Positions 1 to 7,961 are shown, counted from the stretch's first letter. The stretch: 8,098 nucleotides of DNA from Sulfurimonas sp. (GCA_027063215.1 JAMOSE010000142.1:1-8098), one strand, 5' to 3'. Translations and numbers: made by a program. The notes: a model not told the origin generated them from the letters alone.

Positions 1-94
1 CGACTTTAAGCCAGACATCATACTCTTTTATTTTTTGTATCAGTGCTAAATTCTCTTCTTTTGTAGGCAAATCAAGGGCAACACATAATTCCAT
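1..94 (-). CDS. pyrF: Orotidine 5'-phosphate decarboxylase, N-terminal 31 codons (cut by window edge)
   Basis: PyrF decarboxylates orotidine 5'-monophosphate to UMP, the last step of de novo pyrimidine synthesis, in the cytoplasm. Only the start is present: reading the minus strand from the ATG at 94-92 gives MELCVALDLP, then an acidic/lysine-rich helix, then YDVWLKV at the window edge. The ALDLP strand carries the conserved Asp (residue 8) that contacts the substrate, and the Lys of WLKV (residue 30) matches the conserved Lys of the second strand of the TIM barrel. Both lie at the spacing seen in short bacterial PyrF proteins, and the frame has no stops. The start is supported by a purine-rich AAAGAG about 5 bases upstream. 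It lies 28 bp after acs with no terminator between, so readthrough from the acetate operon is possible, but an extended -10 at 130-122 suggests its own promoter. It has no obvious functional link to acetate use. The family call is confident despite the short fragment. Confidence 0.85.
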   Translation of the reverse strand, partial: MELCVALDLPTKEENLALIQKIKEYDVWLKV

Positions 95-121
95 ACTGAC
101 TCTTTATAGTTTAATTATGAA

Positions 122-130
122 ATTATAACA
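122..130 (-). promoter_or_regulatory. Candidate extended -10 promoter for pyrF, overlapping the acs stop codon
   Basis: On the minus strand the last codons of acs (ATG TTA TAA T) spell TGTTATAAT, an exact match to the extended -10 consensus TGnTATAAT. No convincing -35 lies 17 bases upstream (AAGTAC), but Campylobacterota sigma-70 promoters often have a weak -35. Transcription would start near 115, leaving a leader of about 20 bases before the pyrF ATG. A single short match in AT-rich DNA can occur by chance, so this is a prediction only. Confidence 0.4.
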
Positions 131-2081
131 TACATGATTGCACAGTACTTTGTATTTTTGCAACAATAGTAGGATCTTCAAGTGTTGAAATATCTTGAGT
201 AATAGCTTCGCCCTTAGCAATTGAGCGTAAAATTCTGCGCATTATTTTTCCCGAACGAGTCTTTGGAAGTCCTGGAGCAAATACCATATCATCACACAGA
301 GCAATATTTCCTATCTCTTTTTTGATAACATTGTTGATAGCTTTTACCTCTTCAACCTCATCGGCAATACCCTCATCTGATTTAAGTACAACATAGGCAA
401 AAATTCCCTCACCTTTAATATCATGTGGTTTACCAACAACGGCAACTTCAGCAACATTTGGATGTTTTTTGATGGCTGCTTCAACTTCAGCAGTACCCAT
501 TCTATGTCCACTTACATTGATAACATCATCAGTTCTACCTGTAATTGTGATGTATCCATCTTCATCATACATAGCACCATCACCTGTAAAATAAACAGGT
601 TTGCCATCTTTTTTCACATCACCAAAGTATGATTTAACAAATCTCTCTTCATCACCCCAAACACCACGAATCATACTTGGCCAAGGACGTGTTACACACA
701 TATAACCAGTCTCTCCGGCTTCTACTCTTTCACCTGTTGCAGGATCAAGGATTTCACCCATAATTCCCGGAAGTGGCAATGTTGCACATGCAGGTTTAAT
801 CGGTGTAGCGCCAGGAAGTGGTGAAACTATGTGTCCACCCGTTTCAGTTTGCCAGTATGTATCAACAATAGCACACTTGGAATTTCCAACCTCTTCATAG
901 TACCATTTCCATGCCGGTGGATCAATAGGTTCACCAACAGTTCCAAGAACTTTTAAAGAACTCAAGTCATATTTTTTCGGCTCATCTTCACCCATTTTAT
1001 GTAAAACTCTAATGGCAGTAGGTGCTGTATAGAACTGATTAATCTTATACTCTTCTACCATTTTCCAAGGGCGACCTGCATCAGGGTATGTTGGCACACC
1101 TTCAAACATTACCGTTGTTGCACCCATAGCAAGTGGACCATAAACAATGTACGTATGCCCTGTAATCCAACCAATATCAGCTGTACACCAGTAAGTGTCA
1201 TTCTCTTTGACATCAAACACCCATTCCATAGTCATTTGAGCCCAAAGAATGTATCCAGCTTGGTTATGTTGCACCCCTTTTGGTTTTCCTGTACTTCCTG
1301 ATGTATAGAGTAAGAAGAGTGGATCTTCTGCATCCATTGCTTCTGGATCGCAATGAACATCTTGTGTTTGAATAAGTTCATTATATGAATAATCACGCCC
1401 TGCAACCCACTCAATATCTTCACCATTTCGCTCAACAACTAAAACTTTTTTAACTGGCGTATTCCCTTCAAGTGCTGCATCGACAACAGGTTTAAGCATA
1501 TAAGGTTTATCTTTTCTAAAAGCACCGTCAGCAGTAAGTACTACTTTTGCATCTGCATCTTCAATTCTATCACGAAGAGCCTCTGCTGAAAAACCACCAA
1601 ATACTATAGAGTGAATAGCACCAATTCTCGCACATGCAAGCATCGCATACGCAGCTTCAGGGATCATTGGCATATAGATAACAACACGATCACCTTTTTT
1701 TACGCCAAACACATTTTTAAGCAAGTTTGCAAACCTATTTACATTATAGTAAAGTTCAAGATACGTAATGATCTGTTTATCACCACGATCTCCTTCAAAA
1801 ATAATTGCCGCTTTATTCTTACGAGAATCCAAATGACGGTCAATACACTGCGCAGCAACATTGAGTTTTCCACCTTTAAACCATTTAACAAATGGAAAGT
1901 TAGACTCATCAAGAACTTCATTAAACGGTTCTATCCAATCAAGCTTCTCTTTTGCGAATCTTCCCCAAAATCCTTCATAATCTTCAGTCGCTTCATCTTG
2001 AAGTGCCTGATACTCACACATATTTTTAATTCTTGCATTTTTTGCAAATTCTTTGTTTGGTTTATATACTGGTTTTAACAT
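123..2081 (-). CDS. acs: Acetyl-CoA synthetase (AMP-forming acetate--CoA ligase)
   Basis: Acs activates acetate with ATP to acetyl-AMP and then transfers the acetyl group to CoA, the high-affinity route for assimilating acetate. The 652 residues match the usual family length. Visible motifs are the P-loop [11 protein letters not shown] (259-269); [10 protein letters not shown] (407-416), whose Trp410 corresponds to the Trp that restricts the acyl pocket to acetate; YFTGD (497-501) with the ribose-binding Asp501; the hinge and A8 region [13 protein letters not shown] (515-527); and [11 protein letters not shown] (606-616), with Lys612 at the catalytic lysine whose acetylation inactivates Acs in other bacteria. 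All key residues are present. The ATG at 2081 has an AGGAG Shine-Dalgarno 7 bases upstream and overlaps the end of the exonuclease gene by 20 bp, indicating translation within one transcript. Acs is the last enzyme of the acetate operon here, unlike the acs-yjcH-actP order of E. coli. Confidence 0.98.
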   Translation of the reverse strand: MLKPVYKPNKEFAKNARIKNMCEYQALQDEATEDYEGFWGRFAKEKLDWIEPFNEVLDESNFPFVKWFKGGKLNVAAQCIDRHLDSRKNKAAIIFEGDRGDKQIITYLELYYNVNRFANLLKNVFGVKKGDRVVIYMPMIPEAAYAMLACARIGAIHSIVFGGFSAEALRDRIEDADAKVVLTADGAFRKDKPYMLKPVVDAALEGNTPVKKVLVVERNGEDIEWVAGRDYSYNELIQTQDVHCDPEAMDAEDPLFLLYTSGSTGKPKGVQHNQAGYILWAQMTMEWVFDVKENDTYWCTADIGWITGHTYIVYGPLAMGATTVMFEGVPTYPDAGRPWKMVEEYKINQFYTAPTAIRVLHKMGEDEPKKYDLSSLKVLGTVGEPIDPPAWKWYYEEVGNSKCAIVDTYWQTETGGHIVSPLPGATPIKPACATLPLPGIMGEILDPATGERVEAGETGYMCVTRPWPSMIRGVWGDEERFVKSYFGDVKKDGKPVYFTGDGAMYDEDGYITITGRTDDVINVSGHRMGTAEVEAAIKKHPNVAEVAVVGKPHDIKGEGIFAYVVLKSDEGIADEVEEVKAINNVIKKEIGNIALCDDMVFAPGLPKTRSGKIMRRILRSIAKGEAITQDISTLEDPTIVAKIQSTVQSCML

Positions 2082-2700
2082 TATTATTCTCCTGTGTTAA
2101 TTTTAGATATATCATAGCTGTCATAATCGCATCATTAACAGCATTGTGAGCTCCCATATCTGGCACTCTACATTTTTTTAAGATTGTATCAAATCGCAAA
2201 TCAATATTTCCTTGAGGAATCAACGGCATCATTCTATCAAAATAAATCTCAGAAACCTCTATCATTTCATTTGGTAACTCTATTCCTAGACTCTTTTTTA
2301 TATATTTGTTTACTATCGCTACATCAAACTCCAAATAGTACCCTACTAGTGTTCGTGAACCTATAAAGTGTAAAAACCTTTCAATTCCCTCCTTCGCATC
2401 AATTGCATTTTCTAAATCACAAGGTCGTATGTGATGAATCTCTATACTTTTTGAACTTATCTCCGCTGAATTTTTGAGATATATTTCAAAAGTCTGTGAT
2501 GTTAAGATCTTGTTATCTTTGATCTTTACCGCTCCAATGGAGAGTATCTCATCTTTTTTAGGATTAAGCCCTGTTGTTTCTGTATCAAAGACAACATACT
2601 CTCCACTGCTATCTTCTTCAAACAAAAAGCGAAACTTTTCATCTTTGAGTTTTGCAAGGTTTCGCTTCTTTTTAAAATCTGAAAAAAAATTCTTAAACAT
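2062..2700 (-). CDS. DnaQ-like DEDDh 3'-5' exonuclease (Pol III epsilon family)
   Basis: This 212-residue protein has a complete DEDDh exonuclease core. Exo I is [10 protein letters not shown] (35-44) with metal ligands Asp39 and Glu41; Exo II is VGYYLEFD (119-126) with Asp126; Exo III is AHNAVNDA (184-191) with His185 and Asp190. It should remove nucleotides from 3' ends of DNA or RNA, or cleave small nucleotide substrates; the true substrate cannot be read from sequence. The first 30 residues form a basic lead-in (KKKRN). There is no polymerase-binding tail, helicase or GIY-YIG domain, so it is probably not the replicative proofreading subunit. Its ATG shares one base with the stop of the DUF294 gene (TAATG) and has no clear Shine-Dalgarno, so its translation is probably coupled to that gene. 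Its 3' end overlaps acs by 20 bp. From general knowledge, exonucleases of this type often accompany DUF294 proteins beside actP or acs in other Proteobacteria. The fold is certain, the role unknown. Confidence 0.9.
   Translation of the reverse strand: MFKNFFSDFKKKRNLAKLKDEKFRFLFEEDSSGEYVVFDTETTGLNPKKDEILSIGAVKIKDNKILTSQTFEIYLKNSAEISSKSIEIHHIRPCDLENAIDAKEGIERFLHFIGSRTLVGYYLEFDVAIVNKYIKKSLGIELPNEMIEVSEIYFDRMMPLIPQGNIDLRFDTILKKCRVPDMGAHNAVNDAIMTAMIYLKLTQENNNVKTSI
2089..2093 (-). promoter_or_regulatory. Shine-Dalgarno of acs, inside the exonuclease gene
   Basis: AGGAG on the minus strand lies 7 bases before the acs ATG (2081-2079). It supports that start and lies within the last codons of the upstream exonuclease gene, so ribosomes finishing that gene cross the acs initiation site. 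Confidence 0.8.
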
Positions 2701-4514
2701 TACACGACCATATTAAGATGAAAATGAAAACTCATAAACTTCTTAAATTTATTGACCACTTTAAAACTGTCTTTTAAAAGATCTCTTTGATTTTTTGAAA
2801 GTTTTTGTGGGTTGATATAGTTTTCTTCATCTAAGTTTTTTGCTTCTAAAAGAGCAAGTAAGCGTATGGAAGCGATGGTATCAAAACTCTCTATCAGCTC
2901 CTCTGCAAAGTTTTTATCAATAACGCCTCTGTTATTAAGCTCTTTAATACGCTCAATCGTATTTGTTTCATCTATTTTATACTGCAAAGCCAATACTCTT
3001 ACACCGTGAACAATGGCAAAAAGCCCACCTTTTTTCAAATCAAGCTTATTGTTATGCTCTTTTTGTAAAACAAAACCGCTAAAGAGTGAGAGTGGCGTTT
3101 CAAAATATAAAACTGCTTTTGCCAGATGAGCCAGTACATCTTCACGATGCGCAAAATTTTCATAGAGATAATTTCGTAATGTTGTAAGATAGCTCTCTTC
3201 TCCTGCCACTGATTTTGCATCCAAGAAGATACTGAGATTTTGTAACTCTTTTTCATCTAATGAACTTAACCACTCTTTTATCTGAAGTTGAAAGTCATGC
3301 AGCGTTTTTCTCCAAAATGGGTTACTCACCATTACATTACCTTTACATTTTGGAAAACCAAGCTCTAAAAGGTAGCTGTTTAACTGCTCCATAGGAGCAA
3401 CAAAGAGTGCTTCATCTACATCATCACTTATAATAAGTGCATTGTCCTGATCTGTTTTAATGGTCTGCTCTGCTCTTCCTTCACTTCCCATAACCAATAA
3501 AGAACATTTGTCTTGCAACTCTTTTGGAACAGACATTTCAAAGACTTTTTTGTATATCTTTTCATTAAGTGCTGAGACAAGTTTTGTAATATAGCGTGCC
3601 TTTACTCCTTTGGCTCTTAGCGTCACTATAAGATTTTTAATATCTTCACTGACAAATTGCAACTCTTCTATAGAAGAGGCTTTTTGAATTTGAACGGCTA
3701 CAAGGTGTGAATGGTTTGCAAAAAAACTAAGCAAATCAAGCTGTTCTAAAACACCCACAATTTTATCATCTTCTGTCACAATAAGTCGCTTGATTCCTTT
3801 ATGTGTCATAATCAAAAGTGCATTAAACAAGAAGTCATTACTTTGGATTGTAATAATTTCATTTTTAGCTATTTGTGAAATCTTTCCATCAATAGAGAGT
3901 CTCTCTAGCAGAACTTTTTCGCGTAAATCGGTATCGGTAACGATACAGTAACTCTCATCTTTTTGAACAATAATAACTTTAGCCTGAAGTTTTTTTTGTT
4001 CTTGCAGTGCTTCATAAATAGAAACATCAGCATCAACAATGCAAGCTTTATGTAAAAACATCTCCGATACTCTTGCCATAAGAAAGGGTGTAAAATCACT
4101 CTGTGCATCAAACTCTTTAAGATGCTTATGGCGTGAGATAAAATCTTGTAAAAAATAACTCTGGATCTCTTTGTTCTGCATCAAATCAAGAAAGTCCTCT
4201 TTTTTGATCTCATAGCAAATCAAATCTTCATCTACAACAAATCTGCTTTCGGTTTTACCATAAATGAGTGCATCTGCATCAAAACTGTCACCATGTGAAT
4301 AAACATTATGCAGTTGCTCATCTATATACTCATGAACCGTACCTTTTATAATAATATAAAAGGCGATCGATTCAAGATCTTTGGAGATCAAAAGAGTATC
4401 TTTTGTATAGTATGCAATATCTATCTTTTTCATCAAAACATCAAGCTCACGTGAGCTTAACTGCCCAAAAGGATGAATAGACGCTATTAGCTGCTTTTGA
4501 TCTAAAATACTCAT
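2700..4514 (-). CDS. cNMP-like / CBS-pair / DUF294 putative nucleotidyltransferase
   Basis: This 604-residue soluble protein has four parts. Residues about 13-110 form a cyclic-nucleotide-binding-like beta roll (IIIKGTVHEYID, then HGDSFDADAL). Residues about 150-268 contain two CBS repeats (IVTDTDLREKVL and GVLEQLDLLSFF mark their ends), which usually bind adenine nucleotides. Residues about 290-435 form the DUF294 nucleotidyltransferase domain, related to GlnD, with GSEGR (343-347), the metal pair Asp355/Asp357 in KTDQDNAL, and a likely third carboxylate Asp432 in FLDAKSVAG. Residues about 460-600 form the helical DUF294 C-terminal domain (KGGLFAIVHGVRVLALQY). The catalytic signature is intact, so nucleotidyl transfer to a protein or small molecule is plausible; the target is unknown. 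The ATG at 4514 has GGAG 6 bases upstream. It lies 24 bp after actP and overlaps the exonuclease gene by one base. The context suggests control of acetate uptake or activation, but that is inference. Confidence 0.9.
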   Translation of the reverse strand: MSILDQKQLIASIHPFGQLSSRELDVLMKKIDIAYYTKDTLLISKDLESIAFYIIIKGTVHEYIDEQLHNVYSHGDSFDADALIYGKTESRFVVDEDLICYEIKKEDFLDLMQNKEIQSYFLQDFISRHKHLKEFDAQSDFTPFLMARVSEMFLHKACIVDADVSIYEALQEQKKLQAKVIIVQKDESYCIVTDTDLREKVLLERLSIDGKISQIAKNEIITIQSNDFLFNALLIMTHKGIKRLIVTEDDKIVGVLEQLDLLSFFANHSHLVAVQIQKASSIEELQFVSEDIKNLIVTLRAKGVKARYITKLVSALNEKIYKKVFEMSVPKELQDKCSLLVMGSEGRAEQTIKTDQDNALIISDDVDEALFVAPMEQLNSYLLELGFPKCKGNVMVSNPFWRKTLHDFQLQIKEWLSSLDEKELQNLSIFLDAKSVAGEESYLTTLRNYLYENFAHREDVLAHLAKAVLYFETPLSLFSGFVLQKEHNNKLDLKKGGLFAIVHGVRVLALQYKIDETNTIERIKELNNRGVIDKNFAEELIESFDTIASIRLLALLEAKNLDEENYINPQKLSKNQRDLLKDSFKVVNKFKKFMSFHFHLNMVV

Positions 4515-4538
4515 TTCTCACTCCATTTCTATAAAAGA

Positions 4539-6206
4539 TTAATGCTCACTCGCACCCTCAGCACCGATACCTGTTTGACTTCTGATATATTGTGCTTCAA
4601 ATGCTTCCATCTCTTCTTTTGCAGATTCTGATTTATCTGTTATAGAGAAGAACCAGATTCCGACAAAGGCTACAACTACAGAAAAAAGTGCCGGATATTT
4701 ATATGGAAAAATAGCCTCGGCATTTCCTAAAATCTGTACCCAAACGATTGGACCTAAAATAACCAAAAGTACTGCTGTTGCAAGTCCTAAACTTCCACCT
4801 ATAACTGCACCACGAGTTGTTAGTTTTTTCCAGTACATTGAAAGTAAAAGTACAGGGAAGTTTGCAGATGCAGCAATAGCAAATGCAAGACCAACAACAA
4901 AAGCAATATTTTGTTTCTCAAATGCAATTCCCAAAATAATAGCAACGATTCCTAAAACAACGGTTGCAATTCTTGAAACTTTCATCTCTTTTAGTCCATC
5001 AACCTGACCTTTTTTATATACAGAAGCATAAAGATCATGTGAAATTGCAGAAGCACCTGCAAGTGTAAGCCCAGAAACAACTGCTAAAATCGTAGCAAAT
5101 GCAACTGCTGAGATAAATCCTAAGAAGAAGTCACCACCAACTGCATGCGAGAGGTGAATCGCTGCCATATTGTTTCCACCTAAGATTGGATAACCACCGC
5201 TAATTGCCTGTTTTGCAAGATCAAGATACTCAGGATTTTGATATACCATAACGATAGCACCAAAACCGATAGTAAATGTCAAGATATAAAAGTATCCGAT
5301 AAACCCTGTTGCAAAAAATACTGACTTACGAGCCTCTTTTGCATTACCAACTGTAAAAAATCTCATCAGAATATGTGGAAGACCTGCCGTACCAAACATC
5401 AAAGCAATAGCCAGAGATATGGCTGAAACCGGATCACTGACCAGTCCACCCGGACTCATAATTTCTGCGCCTTTAAGCTCTGTAGCATGCGCAAAAAGTG
5501 CACCAAAACTAAAGTCATAATGTGCCATAACAGCTATTGCCATAAATGTTGCACCTGAGAGAAGTAAAAATGCCTTAATAATCTGTACCCATGTAGTAGC
5601 AAGCATACCACCAAATGTTACATATAAAATCATAAGTACACCAACTAAAATAACTGCTACTTCATACTGCAAACCAAAAAGAAGCTGAATGAGTTTACCA
5701 GAACCAACCATTTGCGCAATAAGGTATAAGATAACTGTTGCAACAGAACCAAATGCAGCTAATATACGAATAGGTTTTTGGCGTAGTCTATATGAAGCAA
5801 CATCTGCAAAAGTATATTTACCCAAGTTTCTCAAAGGCTCAGCGATCATAAAAAGAATAAGAGGCCAACCAACCAAGAAACCTATAGAGTAGATAAGTCC
5901 ATCATACCCTTTTAAGTAAACAAGACCTGAAATCCCCAAAAATGAAGCTGCAGACATATAATCCCCTGCAATCGCCATTCCGTTTTGAAATCCTGTAATA
6001 CCACCACCGGCTGTATAAAAATCTTTTGCAGATTTTGTTCTTTTTGCCGCCCAGTATGTAATGCCAAGCGTAGCACCCACAAAGATAACAAACATTACAA
6101 TTGCAGGAATATTGAGTGGCTGTTTTTGTATTTCGCCTTCAATTGTTCCTGATGCAAAAACAGCAACAGCGCCCAGTATTAAAAATAAAAATATTCTGTT
6201 CAACAT
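4539..6206 (-). CDS. actP: Cation/acetate symporter ActP (sodium:solute symporter family)
   Basis: ActP imports acetate and related short monocarboxylates across the inner membrane with a cation, serving growth at low acetate. The 555 residues resemble E. coli ActP (about 549) throughout: [19 protein letters not shown] (50-68), [13 protein letters not shown] (81-93), [11 protein letters not shown] (131-141), [14 protein letters not shown] (199-212), [16 protein letters not shown] (271-286), [15 protein letters not shown] (380-394), and a tail ending in RSQTGIGAE (542-550). A hydrophobic N-terminus (about 4-19, ending VFASG) may be a cleaved signal or an extra helix, as in E. coli, followed by about 13 membrane segments beginning near residue 33. 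The ATG follows directly after the yjcH stop codon (TAGATG, no gap) with AAGGA 7 bases upstream, indicating coupled translation. No truncation or missing core segment is visible. Exact substrate range and coupling ion cannot be fixed from sequence. Confidence 0.97.
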   Translation of the reverse strand: MLNRIFLFLILGAVAVFASGTIEGEIQKQPLNIPAIVMFVIFVGATLGITYWAAKRTKSAKDFYTAGGGITGFQNGMAIAGDYMSAASFLGISGLVYLKGYDGLIYSIGFLVGWPLILFMIAEPLRNLGKYTFADVASYRLRQKPIRILAAFGSVATVILYLIAQMVGSGKLIQLLFGLQYEVAVILVGVLMILYVTFGGMLATTWVQIIKAFLLLSGATFMAIAVMAHYDFSFGALFAHATELKGAEIMSPGGLVSDPVSAISLAIALMFGTAGLPHILMRFFTVGNAKEARKSVFFATGFIGYFYILTFTIGFGAIVMVYQNPEYLDLAKQAISGGYPILGGNNMAAIHLSHAVGGDFFLGFISAVAFATILAVVSGLTLAGASAISHDLYASVYKKGQVDGLKEMKVSRIATVVLGIVAIILGIAFEKQNIAFVVGLAFAIAASANFPVLLLSMYWKKLTTRGAVIGGSLGLATAVLLVILGPIVWVQILGNAEAIFPYKYPALFSVVVAFVGIWFFSITDKSESAKEEMEAFEAQYIRSQTGIGAEGASEH

Positions 6207-6521
6207 CTAACTATCCTTCACCGATTCTTTAATCTTGTTCGCCAAGTCATCAAACTCACCATTGGCTCTTTTTGTATAGATACCCGTTAAGATAAAGGCA
6301 AATATAATAACAGCGATCCCAATTGGAATACCGATAGTTGTCACAGAGCCTTCAGCAAGAGGCGCTGCCAATGCAGAGGGATCAAATGCAATAGTCAATA
6401 TAAACCCAAAGTACACTACCAGCATTGCGATTGTCAGCTTAAGAGAAAAAGCTGTTCTTTTTTTTACCAACTCCTGATAATCAGGGTTGACTTTAATTTT
6501 ATCAACAATATTTTGTTCCAT
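6207..6521 (-). CDS. yjcH: DUF485 small inner-membrane protein (YjcH)
   Basis: This 104-residue protein, the same length as E. coli YjcH, belongs to the DUF485 family that is nearly always encoded next to ActP and is thought to assist or stabilise the symporter. The layout is typical: a cytoplasmic N-terminus with NPDYQELVKKR (12-22), a first membrane helix at about 27-46 (VVYFGFILTIAF), a short loop, a second helix at about 60-82 (IGIAVIIFAFILTGIY), and a charged tail with YTKRANGEFDDLA (82-94). The ATG at 6521 has AAGGA 6 bases upstream. It lies only 13 bp after the porin stop, with no room for a terminator, and abuts actP with no gap, so it joins the porin to the transporter in one transcript. 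The family is sure; its biochemical role is not well established. Confidence 0.93.
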   Translation of the reverse strand: MEQNIVDKIKVNPDYQELVKKRTAFSLKLTIAMLVVYFGFILTIAFDPSALAAPLAEGSVTTIGIPIGIAVIIFAFILTGIYTKRANGEFDDLANKIKESVKDS

Positions 6522-6534
6522 AATTTTTCCTTTT

Positions 6535-7890
6535 TTAGAAATTATAGTTTGCTATAAATCTATATTCATCCCACTCAACAGTTTTTCCACCATTTCCAGC
6601 AGCATAAAAATCATCTGTAAAGTTTCCACGAAGACGAAGCTGTAGATTTTTTACAAAACCTGTGTTATATATGAGATCAAAACCACTTTCTTTTGCATCA
6701 TCTTTCGTATAGCCATTGTTTTTATCCATATCATACGATGCATAATAAACAACTGCTTTTAAATCTGGTCCAAATTTTTTGAAGTTATATGAAGCTGCAA
6801 CTTTTGTAGCTTTTGTACCTGCTAAAAATACATGTCTTGTTACCATTCCTTGCGTAAATGCCGGCATACCACCCCATGGAGAGATAATAGCATTTGCATA
6901 TGCAGCATCACTGTCCGAATTATCAGTAGTTTGCGAGTACGCAACATAGGCAGTAAAGTTTTCAACTTTTGCACCAAGTTTAGCACCCCAGTACATACTG
7001 TCAAGCTCACCGTTACCACCTAAATTTTTAAGTTGCTTATCACCTACATCATCTTCTTTAATGATTTGAGCAGATACAAACGGTTTTACATTATCATTTA
7101 AAAGACATGTCCATTTATAATCAACTTGACCATAAATCGCATTTAAAATATCATGACCATAGTAGTCCCAAAGTTGTACTTTAAGATTTTTAACACCTGT
7201 GTATGTTACAGCCGCCACAGTGACACCATCCGTAGATTCACCAACAGCATATGTTCCCATATTTACAAAGTCACCAACATGATTTTTAGTATCAACTGCC
7301 GAATAACCCGCTGTTGCTGCTAAGATACCACCATTATAGACACGACCAAAAGTACCTTGAGCAAATTTAGTTACATGCCCTACAATAAGTGTTGTATCTG
7401 GCAGGTCAGTATTGCTTAGAAGATATGCTTCAAATAAGTTGGGAACCATTCTTGCATCATCATCTCCGGCTAATGGAGTATGGAGTTTTTGACGACCACC
7501 TTTAAAAGCTGTATTGCCATATTTAAACTGTAAATATGCCTCACCTAAAATTGAGTAGCTTTCATTATCTTTCCCTAAAAGAGACGGATCAACTTTTTTA
7601 TTTGTTGCTTTATCACTTTTGAGTCCAAAGCCATTTGTTGTATAAAAAGCAGTACCAAAACTTAAACCTTTATAGTCTGCTGTTTCATATTTTAAGTGAC
7701 CACCAACTGCATTTGCACTTCTTGTATAGTCACCACCTGTAGAGATTTGAACATCTCTTGAGATACTAAACTCTCGTATCTGCCCACTTGCCTTTCCCTC
7801 AGCAAACATAGAACGTAAATCTTCAGCAGCACTCAAAGATGCTGAACTTACAAGACCTAACATAGCTACACTTAAAGCTATTTTTCTCAT
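6535..7890 (-). CDS. OprD-family outer-membrane porin
   Basis: This 451-residue outer-membrane beta-barrel probably lets small anions, here presumably acetate, into the periplasm. It begins with a clear signal peptide (basic MRK, a hydrophobic stretch, SASLSAA, likely cleaved after Ala22). The mature part has the alternating aromatic strands of a barrel and ends in NYNF, the terminal Phe used for outer-membrane assembly. From memory, segments such as EGKASGQIREFSISRD (31-46), DDARMVPNLFEAYLLSN (144-160) and WGGMPAFTQGMVTRHVFLAG (339-358) are typical of Campylobacterota OprD-like porins. The frame stays open upstream to a TTG at 8043, but the ATG at 7890 is preferred: it has AAGGAG 7 bases upstream and places the signal peptide at the N-terminus. 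It is the first gene of the operon, 13 bp ahead of yjcH. Substrate specificity is inferred only from context. Confidence 0.93.
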   Translation of the reverse strand: MRKIALSVAMLGLVSSASLSAAEDLRSMFAEGKASGQIREFSISRDVQISTGGDYTRSANAVGGHLKYETADYKGLSFGTAFYTTNGFGLKSDKATNKKVDPSLLGKDNESYSILGEAYLQFKYGNTAFKGGRQKLHTPLAGDDDARMVPNLFEAYLLSNTDLPDTTLIVGHVTKFAQGTFGRVYNGGILAATAGYSAVDTKNHVGDFVNMGTYAVGESTDGVTVAAVTYTGVKNLKVQLWDYYGHDILNAIYGQVDYKWTCLLNDNVKPFVSAQIIKEDDVGDKQLKNLGGNGELDSMYWGAKLGAKVENFTAYVAYSQTTDNSDSDAAYANAIISPWGGMPAFTQGMVTRHVFLAGTKATKVAASYNFKKFGPDLKAVVYYASYDMDKNNGYTKDDAKESGFDLIYNTGFVKNLQLRLRGNFTDDFYAAGNGGKTVEWDEYRFIANYNF

Positions 7891-7897
7891 TGTTACA

Positions 7898-7903
7898 CTC
7901 CTT
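7898..7903 (-). promoter_or_regulatory. Shine-Dalgarno that fixes the porin start
   Basis: A full AAGGAG lies 7 bases before the ATG at 7890-7888, the best ribosome-binding site in the window. It decides the porin start in favour of this ATG rather than the TTG at 8043, which would put 51 non-signal residues ahead of the signal peptide. Confidence 0.9.
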
Positions 7904-7925
7904 ATATTATTCACAAAACAATAGT

Positions 7926-7954
7926 AAGATACAAACATAGCATGAATATAGCAA
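7926..7954 (-). promoter_or_regulatory. Candidate sigma-70 promoter for the porin-acetate operon
   Basis: On the minus strand TTGCTA (7954-7949) and TATCTT (7931-7926) are separated by 17 bases, the best spacing for a sigma-70 promoter. Transcription would start near 7919, giving a leader of about 29 bases before the porin ATG. Both hexamers are imperfect, as expected for a regulated promoter, and the -35 lies inside a TAGCA/TGCTA repeat cluster. It is the most plausible pairing I found in the 208-bp region, but it is untested. Confidence 0.45.
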
Positions 7955-7961
7955 TATGCTA
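7938..7961. repeat. TAGCA repeat cluster (11-bp direct repeat plus palindrome) over the -35
   Basis: On the plus strand TAGCA occurs at 7938-7942 and again at 7949-7953, exactly 11 bp apart, and its inverse TGCTA at 7957-7961. The second and third copies form the perfect palindrome TAGCA-ATA-TGCTA (7949-7961). One-turn spacing of direct repeats is typical of sites bound by OmpR/PhoB-type response regulators, while the palindrome would suit a dimeric repressor or CRP-like factor. The cluster overlaps the predicted -35 and spacer. Confidence 0.45.

Noticed and set aside
95..122. Rho-independent terminator between acs and pyrF
   Set aside because: The 28-bp gap is AT-rich without a GC-containing inverted repeat followed by a T-run.
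1611..2078. 155-codon open frame on the plus strand inside acs
   Set aside because: It lies wholly antisense to a well-conserved gene, its product is low-complexity (rich in Phe, Ile and Lys) and it resembles no family; it is a shadow of the acs frame.
4515..4538. Terminator or promoter in the 24-bp gap between actP and the DUF294 gene
   Set aside because: No inverted repeat or -10/-35 pairing is visible; the gap mainly holds the GGAG ribosome-binding site.
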